Positions 1 to 4,505 of a stretch of DNA of 7,718 bases are shown one piece after another (position 1 is the stretch's first letter; each line of letters starts with the position of its first letter). Origin of the DNA: CAZNNH01 sp964574335 (GTDB lineage Bacteria; Acidobacteriota; Vicinamibacteria; Fen-336); the NCBI GenBank assembly GCA_964574335.1, contig CAZNNH010000237.1:1-7718 (forward strand), in the 5' to 3' direction. Both the position numbers and the translations under genes were made by a program. The notes beneath the pieces are model-generated. The model was not told the DNA's origin and ran no database searches. It saw only the letters and a list, made by a program, of their open reading frames with translations.

Positions 1-34
1 GGCGCCCGAAGTGAATTCGGTCGCCGCTATCGAG

Positions 35-54
35 CGGGGGGCTCCCGCCCCCCG
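35..54 (-). terminator. GC-rich hairpin downstream of the cyclophilin gene
   Basis: A perfect 8-bp stem (CGGGGGGC / GCCCCCCG) closes a 4-nt loop (TCCC), starting 18 nt beyond the stop codon of the minus-strand cyclophilin gene. The position suits a transcription end or an mRNA 3' protecting hairpin. There is no T-run on the minus strand after it, so a canonical intrinsic terminator is not shown. The rest of positions 1-72 holds no gene that I can see. Confidence 0.45.
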
Positions 55-72
55 AACCCCCGGACTTCGCGT

Positions 73-1260
73 CTAGCGCTGTCCCGCGGGGGCCGACGCG
101 GTCCCCGTGGTGGTGTCCCCGATGGTGATCGGCACGATCTGGTAGTCGACGTAGGTCGGGTCCACGGCGGTGGCCACGAGGAAGTACTGGACGCCGTTCA
201 GGCCGTTCTGCGGCGACACCGTCACCTGGCCGGTGTCGAAGTCGACGACATAGGGGAGGTCGACGTCCGCCACGAAGTAGATGTCCAGGTTGTTGTAGTA
301 GAGGCGGTCCTGGTCCAGGAAGTGGGCCGGGTCACCCTCCACGTCGATGGCCTCGAGCTGGAAGGTGAGGGGGGTGTTGATCGGCGTCGAGAGCGGGGGG
401 ATGTCCGCCAGGAACGGGGCCGAGTTCACCTGGTCCGGGCTCACGTGGACGACGACTTCGACCTGGGTGGACTCGCCGGCGGCGTCGGTCGCGGTCACGA
501 TCACGCCGGCGGTCCCGCTGGCCCCTTCCGGCGCCTTGAGCATCAGCACCGCGTCCTGGGTGTCGGTGAAGACGTGGACCGACTCGATGACGACGTCCTC
601 CACGGGGCGTCCGGTCGAGTCGACGGCCACGTTGCTGATGGCCTCCCGCACGTCGTCGCCCAGGACCAGGACACCGAAGATCGTGTAGGCGTAGTCGAGG
701 GCTCGGGCCGAGCTCTCCGTGATGTAGAACTGCGAGTCGTTGAAGTCGTCGTAGTTCTTGGCCATTGCCAGCATCCCCGGCCGGTTGTGCTGGATGTCGA
801 CGTGGTACTGGTCATTGAAGAGGCCGAGGCCGGAGCCGACGTTCAGGTCGGGCGGCTCGCCGGCCTGGATCACGAAGCCGTTGACCACCCGGTGGAACAG
901 GTTGCCGTTGTAGAAGCCGCTCTCGGCGAGCTGGATGATGTGTGAGGTGGCTCGGGGCACCCGCTGCTCGAAGAGCTGGAAGACCATCTCCCCATAGCCG
1001 GCTACCCGGAGGCTCAGGCTCCGGTTGCCTTCCAGGACGGTGACCGCCACCAGCGCCGGGTCGGTGCTCATCGCGGTGAAGGTCAGGGGCCCGGCCGCGG
1101 GGTCGACGCCGTTGACGGGAAGGTGCAGCGGCGATCCGCCGAGAAGGTCCGTTTCGGGGATCGGCAGGATCTGGGGGGCGGCTGCGGCTGGAACGGCGGC
1201 CAGCAGCCACAAGAAAGCGCCCACGGATAGGGAATAGGATCTCGCAGCATACAGGCTCAT
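73..1260 (-). CDS. Secreted cyclophilin-type peptidyl-prolyl cis-trans isomerase with Ig/cadherin-like flanks
   Basis: Predicted 395-aa exported peptidyl-prolyl isomerase, which would speed cis-trans isomerisation of Xaa-Pro bonds in proteins outside the cytoplasm. The chosen ATG gives a signal peptide at residues 1-28 (hydrophobic core AFLWLLAAVPAAAA); the open frame extends 46 codons further upstream, but that stretch is Arg/Pro-rich and covers the promoter region and part of the divergent gene. Residues about 30-88 look like a beta-sandwich (Ig/cadherin-like). The cyclophilin domain spans about 90-231, with FHRV at 122-125 (R124 is the expected catalytic Arg), FVIQAG at 129-134, MLAMA at 163-167 and DSQFYIT at 175-181. 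Residues about 235-385 are again cadherin-like, with NSAPFL and DVEGDP typical of such repeats. Core active-site motifs are intact, so activity is plausible. What is inferred: periplasmic or surface folding role. There is no transmembrane anchor. It is divergent from the dihydrouridine synthase gene. Confidence 0.88.
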   Translation of the reverse strand: MSLYAARSYSLSVGAFLWLLAAVPAAAAPQILPIPETDLLGGSPLHLPVNGVDPAAGPLTFTAMSTDPALVAVTVLEGNRSLSLRVAGYGEMVFQLFEQRVPRATSHIIQLAESGFYNGNLFHRVVNGFVIQAGEPPDLNVGSGLGLFNDQYHVDIQHNRPGMLAMAKNYDDFNDSQFYITESSARALDYAYTIFGVLVLGDDVREAISNVAVDSTGRPVEDVVIESVHVFTDTQDAVLMLKAPEGASGTAGVIVTATDAAGESTQVEVVVHVSPDQVNSAPFLADIPPLSTPINTPLTFQLEAIDVEGDPAHFLDQDRLYYNNLDIYFVADVDLPYVVDFDTGQVTVSPQNGLNGVQYFLVATAVDPTYVDYQIVPITIGDTTTGTASAPAGQR

Positions 1261-1266
1261 GGGCTC

Positions 1267-1272
1267 AGGGTA
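1267..1272 (-). promoter_or_regulatory. Candidate -10 element for the cyclophilin gene
   Basis: TACCCT on the minus strand is preceded by TG plus one base (extended -10 pattern, TGCTACCCT). It lies only 6 nt from the ATG at 1260, and no Shine-Dalgarno sequence lies before that ATG. If used, transcription would begin at or next to the start codon, giving a leaderless mRNA. No convincing -35 is visible. Weak evidence, based on one hexamer and position. Confidence 0.25.
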
Positions 1273-1313
1273 GCACGTCCCCAGGCGCCGGCCGCGCCGG
1301 GGCGGTTCCGGGG

Positions 1314-1319
1314 TACTCT
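1314..1319 (+). promoter_or_regulatory. Candidate -10 element for the dus-selC unit
   Basis: TACTCT lies 20 nt before the chosen TTG start of the dihydrouridine synthase gene and just upstream of its GGAGG ribosome binding site, which is where a -10 box would be expected in the 79-nt divergent spacer. No clear -35 is visible. A promoter must be near here because the neighbouring gene diverges, but this exact hexamer is a guess. Confidence 0.25.
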
Positions 1320-1327
1320 TGAGACGC

Positions 1328-1332
1328 GGAGG
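1328..1332 (+). promoter_or_regulatory. Ribosome binding site that decides the TTG start of dus
   Basis: A perfect GGAGG is followed after 7 nt by TTG at 1340. The earlier in-frame TTG at 1319 has no such site and would place this GGAGG inside the gene. The later start also fits the family, where the barrel begins shortly before the APLT motif. Confidence 0.75.
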
Positions 1333-1339
1333 CCTCGCC

Positions 1340-2461
1340 TTGTCGGAGAACCCCTTCAACAACAAGCTCTGGCTGGCGCCGCTGACCCTTGGCGGCAACC
1401 TCCCGTTCCGGCGCCTCTGCGTGGAGATGGGCGCCGAGGTGACGGTGGGGGAGATGGCGGTGGCCGACCGCCTGGTGAAGAACGTGAGCTCCGAGTTCGC
1501 CCTCCTCAGGAGCCACCCGGACGAGCCGCTGTTCGGCGTTCAGCTCGCCGCCCGCAACGCCGAGACCCTGGCGGAGGCGGGCCGCATGGCCGAGCAGCGG
1601 GGGGCCCGGTTCGTGGACCTCAACTGCGGCTGCCCGATCGACGAGATCACCCGGCGCGGGCTGGGCGCCAGCCTGCTCCGCAAGCCGGGCCGGCTCGGCC
1701 GGCTGGTGACCGCGCTGAGGAGCGCCGTCGGCGTCCCGGTGACGGTCAAGATCCGGACCGGGTGGAGCGAGGAGAGCCCCAATGCCCCGGAGCTGGCCCG
1801 GGTCTGTGAGGAGGCGGGGGCCTCGGCGATCATCCTTCACGCCCGGGCGCGGAACCAGCGCTACAGCCGGGCCGCCGACTGGGACCTGATCGGGCGGGTG
1901 GCCGCCGAGCGGGGGATCCCGGTGGTGGGCAACGGCGACATCCTGACCCACTTCGAGGCGCGCGAGCGGAAGCGACAGGCGGGGGTCGGCTCGGTGATGC
2001 TGGCCCGCGGCGCCCTGATCAAGCCCTGGCTCTTCCGCGAGGTCACAGAGGACCACGGCCACTTCCCGAGCAGCCAGGAGCGCCTGGACGTGATCTACCG
2101 CCTAGTCGAGCTGCTGCGCGAGCACTTCGGCGACGACGAGCGCGGACTCCGCCGGTCGCGTCGTTTCCTGGCCTGGCACCTCGACTTCTTCTCCCGCTAC
2201 CGCCCGCTGCCCGAGGAGGAGTACGCCGAGCAGGCGCGGCAGCACCCGCTGCTGCAGACGCGCCTGCCCGGTGGCCAGGACGACTCCCCGCTCGGCCGCC
2301 TGCTCGACGACCCGAGGAGCGACGCCCACGACCGCCTGAGCGAGGCGCTGTTGGGAGCTGTGGATCGCGACGACTGCGGCCGGCGGGCCGCCGCCCTGGC
2401 CGCTGAGCTCGAGGCGGCGCGAAGAGACAGCACCGAAGCCGCACCTCCCGCGCTAAACTAG
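1340..2461 (+). CDS. dus: tRNA-dihydrouridine synthase, Dus3-like
   Basis: Predicted 373-aa FMN-dependent enzyme that reduces a uridine in tRNA to dihydrouridine with NADPH. Visible family signs, numbered from the TTG start: APLT at 13-16 opening the TIM barrel, VDLNCGCPID at 92-101 with C98 as the expected catalytic acid, TVKIRTG at 135-141 (FMN/substrate site), H167 in the ILHARAR strand, GNGDI at 197-201 and RGALIKPWLF at 223-232 (phosphate-binding end of the barrel). A helical C-terminal part follows, as usual for Dus. Several motifs (APLT-GNLPFRR, VTVGEMAV, GNGDI, RGALIKPWLF) match eukaryotic Dus3 better than bacterial DusA/B/C, which typically read RGAxGxPW at the last site; the eukaryotic zinc-finger N-terminus is absent. 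This comparison is from memory of the families. Which uridine it modifies cannot be read from sequence. The stop lies 15 nt before selC, so co-transcription is likely. Confidence 0.9.
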   Translation: MSENPFNNKLWLAPLTLGGNLPFRRLCVEMGAEVTVGEMAVADRLVKNVSSEFALLRSHPDEPLFGVQLAARNAETLAEAGRMAEQRGARFVDLNCGCPIDEITRRGLGASLLRKPGRLGRLVTALRSAVGVPVTVKIRTGWSEESPNAPELARVCEEAGASAIILHARARNQRYSRAADWDLIGRVAAERGIPVVGNGDILTHFEARERKRQAGVGSVMLARGALIKPWLFREVTEDHGHFPSSQERLDVIYRLVELLREHFGDDERGLRRSRRFLAWHLDFFSRYRPLPEEEYAEQARQHPLLQTRLPGGQDDSPLGRLLDDPRSDAHDRLSEALLGAVDRDDCGRRAAALAAELEAARRDSTEAAPPALN

Positions 2462-2476
2462 GCGCGGCACCACCGA

Positions 2477-2575
2477 GGAAGCGATTCGGGTCTGGTGACC
2501 CGCGCGGCCTTCAAAGCCGTCCGGCTCCGGGCTAACCCCCGGAGCGGTGGGTTCGATTCCCACCCGCTTCCGCCA
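2477..2575 (+). tRNA. selC: tRNA-Sec (selenocysteine), anticodon TCA
   Basis: A 99-nt tRNA with all marks of selenocysteine tRNA. The 5' acceptor strand GGAAGCGA faces CCGCTTCC (7 pairs, eighth position A facing C), then discriminator G and encoded CCA. The D arm has a 6-bp stem CGGGTC/GACCCG with a minimal 4-nt loop TGGT. The anticodon loop is CTTCAAA with TCA at 2511-2513 (reads UGA). The variable arm is long, an 8-bp stem GCTCCGGG/CCCGGAGC around CTAACC. The T arm is GTGGG-TTCGATT-CCCAC. The 8-nt acceptor plus 5-bp T stem and the long D stem separate it from a serine tRNA or a plain UGA suppressor. It implies selA, selB and selD elsewhere in the genome. It lies 15 nt behind dus and next to an integrase remnant on its 3' side. 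Confidence 0.95.
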
Positions 2576-2590
2576 ACTGCCCGCTTAGAA

Positions 2591-2780
2591 TCAATCACCT
2601 ACGGAGACCCTTTCCGCGATTGTGCCTGAAATTGTGCCCAGACTCTTCGGATGCCCTGGAGACATCCGGGTGACGGTGCGCTTCTTTGGCAGGCCCTTGA
2701 CGTACTCCGCCGTGCGCTTGATGGCAGCCTAGATGTCGTCGGTTGGACCAGCCCGGGGCGATGTGGGCGGTCTTGAGAGC
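2591..2780 (-). pseudogene. Tyrosine recombinase (integrase) remnant, C-terminal part
   Basis: Read on the minus strand, 2591-2728 gives AAIKRTAEYVKGLPKKRTV followed by a Thr/Ser/Gly tail ending in TGA, a tail type I associate with integrases of high-GC soil bacteria. The codon immediately before it (2729-2731) is an in-frame TAG. Further upstream, toward the gap, the DNA is a diverged copy of the sequence on the other side (encoding ALKTA, Ala-Pro-Gly), but it passes within about 50 nt into the tail. The box-II region, the later catalytic His/Trp and the nucleophilic Tyr, some 70 residues, are therefore missing. It points toward selC and ends 16 nt from the tRNA's CCA. It is dead as read; assembly error at the gap could exaggerate the damage. 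Confidence 0.6.
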
Positions 2781-2790
2781 NNNNNNNNNN
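2781..2790. other. Assembly gap (10 N)
   Basis: Ten N bases interrupt the integrase remnant. Both sides end in related sequence: 2745-2780 and 2805-2840 share a stretch reading CCCGGGGCGA and then GGCGGTCTTGAGAGC. The run length is probably a placeholder, so reading frames and distances across it should not be trusted. Confidence 0.95.
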
Positions 2791-3078
2791 CGGAGGTCGT
2801 ACGGGATCAGCCCCGGGGCGAGGCCGGCGGTCTTGAGAGCGGCCCGCCAGGCCTTGTAGAAGCTCTTGACGGGCTGGCCTTCCTTGCCCTTGCTCTCCCG
2901 GTGGAAGACCAGCGGACAGCCCAGGCGCCGGTGCTCGATCCGCCTCTCGACGACCGCCTTCAGCAGGCTCTCGAGGGCGATCCCGCGGCCGCGGCCGATC
3001 TTGTCCGCCCGCGGGTCGAGATCGAGCTCGGCTGAGCGCCGCAGGATATCCGCTAGGAGCTGGTTGGCTCCATGCGTC
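2791..3078 (-). pseudogene. Tyrosine recombinase (integrase) remnant, catalytic-domain part
   Basis: The minus strand carries one open frame that reads in order LLADILRRSAELDLDPRADK, IGRGRGIALESLLKAVVERR, IEHRRLGCPLVFHRESKGKE and GQPVKSFYKAWRAALKTAGL, and ends APGLIPYDLR at the gap. CPLVFHR, SFYKAWRAALKTAGL and the P-x-DLR box II are recognisable landmarks of phage/island integrase catalytic domains. The N-terminal SAM-like DNA-binding domain and the box-I Arg region are not present; the frame simply continues into the 3' end of the neighbouring two-CW gene near 3078. It is thus a 5'-truncated piece of perhaps a quarter of a full integrase. It could be the true continuation of the fragment at 2591-2780 or a second integrase copy. 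Confidence 0.65.
3041..3052. repeat. 12-bp direct repeat, copy 1
   Basis: GCAGGATATCCG occurs here and again at 3407-3418. The two copies bracket the first two-CW gene (3053-3364) closely: this copy touches its stop codon and the other lies 43 nt before its start. It may be chance or the footprint of a rearrangement; the central GGATATCC is itself palindromic. Confidence 0.4.
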
Positions 3079-3364
3079 CGAGCAACGTCGCGGCGAGCAC
3101 GAAGTCAGAGCGTTCTTCCTTGCGCACCTTGAGATAGAAGCCGCACCGCGAGCAGGAACCGTACTTCGAGGCGAAGGAACCCTCGACCTTTCCGTCGCAC
3201 AGGGTTCCCGCAACGATCCAGCAAGCTCGGCCTGCGGCCTGTCCCCCATGGACCGAGCTGAGGCTATGAGCCAAGGCGGCCGGGCAGAGACCGAGCTCAT
3301 CGACCTTGGAGCCGCCCGGGCCCCGGCCGCAATCCATGTGCTCCCAGCAGTTGACCTTCGGCAT
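3053..3364 (-). CDS. Two-CW domain protein, copy 1
   Basis: A 103-aa cytoplasmic-looking protein without signal peptide or membrane segment. It begins MPKVNCWEHMDCGRGPGG and carries two Cys-Trp pairs (C6-W7 and C48-W49) plus C12, C27, C56 and a CSRC pair at C71/C74, a pattern I recognise as the small 'two-CW domain' family of unknown biochemical role. The seven cysteines suggest a metal, Fe-S or redox site, but that is inference. The conserved body runs to about residue 90 and the last residues are unique. A strong purine-rich site (AGAGGAGAGG) precedes the ATG. By my count about 70 of the first 100 residues equal those of the next gene upstream. The 3' end abuts the integrase remnant, so the final residues may be altered by the junction. 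A -24/-12 promoter lies upstream at 3439-3454. Confidence 0.82.
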   Translation of the reverse strand: MPKVNCWEHMDCGRGPGGSKVDELGLCPAALAHSLSSVHGGQAAGRACWIVAGTLCDGKVEGSFASKYGSCSRCGFYLKVRKEERSDFVLAATLLGRMEPTSS

Positions 3365-3406
3365 GGCGTACCACCTCTCCTCTCGTCCGGGCGGTCCGCC
3401 CGAGCT

Positions 3407-3418
3407 GCAGGATATCCG
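3407..3418. repeat. 12-bp direct repeat, copy 2
   Basis: Second copy of GCAGGATATCCG, in the leader region of the first two-CW gene; the other copy is at 3041-3052. The equivalent leader of the second two-CW gene lacks it. Confidence 0.4.
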
Positions 3419-3438
3419 TCACCCTCGGCACCTGCGTG

Positions 3439-3454
3439 AGCAACCGGCATGCCA
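3439..3454 (-). promoter_or_regulatory. Sigma-54 (-24/-12) promoter of two-CW gene copy 1
   Basis: The minus strand reads TGGCATGCCGGTTGCT. This matches the sigma-54 consensus TGGCACG-N4-TTGCW, with the essential GG and GC separated by exactly 10 nt. Predicted transcription start is near 3428, giving a leader of about 64 nt before the ATG at 3364. The element recurs at the same relative place in the duplicated copy (3964-3979), which supports selection on it. No experimental proof. Confidence 0.65.
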
Positions 3455-3512
3455 CGGCGCTGGTGAGGCCCCAGGCCCGTTCTGGCTGTTGGCTAGCGGT
3501 TCCCGCCGGTGG

Positions 3513-3887
3513 TCAGACGCGGGCGAATCGCCCGGCATCGGGTCGGCTGCTCGGGGGACAAGAGCTCCGGGCGCTGTTGGTAATCGACGGCGAGGCAAGT
3601 CCGAGCAAGGTGGCGGAGAGCACGAAGTCGGGGCGTTCTTCCTCGCGCACCTTCAGATAGAACCTGCATCTCAGGCAGGAGACGCGCTCCCGAGCGAAGG
3701 AGCCCGTGGCCTTTCCTGCGCAGAGAGTACCCGCAACGACCCAGCAGGCTCGGCCAGCGGCTTGTCCGCCATGGACCGACTGCAGGTTGCCAGTCGTGGC
3801 CACCGAGCAGACACCGAGCTCACGTGTCTTGGAGCCACCCGGTCCACGGCCGCAGCCCATGGACTCCCAGCAGTTGAGCTTCCGCAT
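3513..3887 (-). CDS. Two-CW domain protein, copy 2
   Basis: A 124-aa paralogue of the gene at 3053-3364. The ATG at 3887 gives MRKLNCWESMGCGRGPGG and is preceded by AAGGAAGG; the frame stays open upstream to 4082 but that part is Arg/Pro-rich and lies in the promoter region. C6, C12, C27, C48, C56, C71 and C74 align one to one with copy 1, and both CW pairs are present. After residue about 97 it continues with a Ser/Pro-rich tail (SSCPPSSRPDAGRFARV) not found in copy 1. That tail is coded by DNA that also forms the upstream activator-type palindrome of copy 1, so it probably arose by the tandem duplication reading on to the next available stop. Function unknown; a Cys-based metal or redox role is inference. 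It has its own -24/-12 promoter at 3964-3979. Confidence 0.82.
   Translation of the reverse strand: MRKLNCWESMGCGRGPGGSKTRELGVCSVATTGNLQSVHGGQAAGRACWVVAGTLCAGKATGSFARERVSCLRCRFYLKVREEERPDFVLSATLLGLASPSITNSARSSCPPSSRPDAGRFARV
3520..3534. promoter_or_regulatory. Palindromic upstream site, copy 1 (candidate activator site)
   Basis: CGGGCGAATCGCCCG is a perfect 7+1+7 palindrome centred at 3527, about 98 bp upstream of the transcription start predicted from the -24/-12 element at 3439-3454. This is the usual distance for the binding site of a sigma-54 enhancer-binding protein. It sits inside the last codons of two-CW copy 2. The same site with flanking CATCGGGTCGGC is repeated at 4044-4058. The activator is not in the window. 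Confidence 0.5.
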
Positions 3888-3963
3888 CCCGTACACCCTT
3901 CCTTTCCTCGGGCGGCACAGCTGGAGTCGAGGTGGAGGCTCTGTCGCCCTCGGTGCCGGCGGG

Positions 3964-3979
3964 CGCAAGCGGCATGCCA
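3964..3979 (-). promoter_or_regulatory. Sigma-54 (-24/-12) promoter of two-CW gene copy 2
   Basis: The minus strand reads TGGCATGCCGCTTGCG, with GG and GC again separated by 10 nt. It differs from the copy-1 element at only two of 16 positions, while the surrounding leader has diverged much more. Predicted start is near 3953, about 66 nt before the ATG at 3887. Confidence 0.6.
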
Positions 3980-4043
3980 CAGCGCCGGAACGAGCATCAG
4001 CCCGTTCTACGGCTGCTTGGAGGCTCTCACCCGCGACCAGGCC

Positions 4044-4058
4044 CGGGCGAATCGCCCG
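4044..4058. promoter_or_regulatory. Palindromic upstream site, copy 2 (candidate activator site)
   Basis: The same palindrome CGGGCGAATCGCCCG as at 3520-3534, centred at 4051, again about 98 bp upstream of the start predicted from the adjacent -24/-12 element. The 12 nt after it (CATCGGGTCGGC, allowing one base between) are also conserved. Confidence 0.5.
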
Positions 4059-4160
4059 ACATCGGGTCGGCGGCCTCGCCACCCTGGGGGTCGTTCTTCC
4101 GGAGGGACCAATCGGGGGAGGGGAAGTCCAGACATGGGCGCCCTCGAGTGGCAGTCGCCG

Positions 4161-4262
4161 CTATCCGGGGCCAGTTCCGCCGTCCCCCCCGCCGCCGCAG
4201 GAGACGAGGCCGACGGCCAAGCCGACTACGATTGCGATTCCGAGGGCCTGTCGCGCCTGCAT
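4161..4262 (-). CDS. Very short lipoprotein-like ORF, possibly a truncated gene
   Basis: From the ATG at 4262 the minus strand encodes 33 aa: MQARQ, then ALGIAIVVGLAVGLVSC and GGGGDGGTGPG, then TAG. This is a complete bacterial lipoprotein signal (hydrophobic core, lipobox LVSC with Cys 22) followed only by the Gly-rich linker that normally precedes a mature domain. No domain follows. A good -10 hexamer lies just upstream, but no Shine-Dalgarno site does. It is either the 5' stub of a lost lipoprotein gene or a tiny lipopeptide. The rest of 4083-4505 holds no other gene that I can support. Confidence 0.4.
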   Translation of the reverse strand: MQARQALGIAIVVGLAVGLVSCGGGGDGGTGPG

Positions 4263-4284
4263 CCGTACCCGTGTCTCGGCGGGG

Positions 4285-4290
4285 AGTATA
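4285..4290 (-). promoter_or_regulatory. Candidate -10 element (TATACT) for the lipoprotein ORF
   Basis: TATACT on the minus strand matches the sigma-70 -10 consensus at five of six positions, unusual in this GC-rich DNA. It lies 22 nt before the ATG at 4262. No good -35 is visible. Confidence 0.35.
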
Positions 4291-4459
4291 CGCCAGGCGA
4301 ATTGCACCGTCCCGGCGCGGCCCGCGGAAGGCCGAGCAGCGCGCCCGGGCGTCAAGCGGGAGTGGGAGGCCCGGGGCGCCGATCGAACGTCGAGCGGGTG
4401 CTCCCCGAACCGGGCCCGGATGAGGGTTGACGTGGAAGGACCCGAAACAAGAAGAGGGC

Positions 4460-4480
4460 GGCCGGGGGTGAACCCCAGCC
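4460..4480 (-). terminator. Hairpin terminator of the small secreted protein gene
   Basis: GGC-C-GGGG, loop GTGAA, CCCC-A-GCC forms a stem of seven pairs with one C/A mismatch. On the minus strand it is followed shortly by a T-rich run (TCTTCTTGTTT, 4445-4455), one of the few in this region. It lies 25 nt past the stop codon of the gene at 4506-4850, as expected for its terminator. Confidence 0.5.
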
Positions 4481-4505
4481 ACCCGCACGTGCTCTTCCGG
4501 TACCG

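Larger units (their letters stand above)
3053..4071. repeat. Tandem duplication, period about 524 bp
   Basis: Landmarks recur at a constant offset: gene starts 3364/3887 (523), the GGCATGCC of the -24/-12 element at 3446/3971 (525), and the palindrome at 3520/4044 (524). Unit 1 runs from about 3078 to 3546 and unit 2 from about 3600 to 4071. Each unit holds one two-CW gene, its leader, its promoter and its upstream palindrome. The coding part is conserved best; the leaders have diverged except at the regulatory sites, so the duplication is not recent. Confidence 0.75.

Noticed and set aside
322..945. Plus-strand frame of 207 codons opposite the cyclophilin gene
   Set aside because: It is a His/Asp/Val-rich shadow of a GC-rich coding strand, with no ribosome binding site or motif.
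1265..2444. Minus-strand frames opposite dus
   Set aside because: Low-complexity Arg/Gly/Ala frames opposite a gene with clear Dus motifs.
2599..3450. 283-codon minus-strand frame passing through the N run
   Set aside because: It reads through the gap and is out of frame with both the integrase remnant and the two-CW gene; it has no family features.
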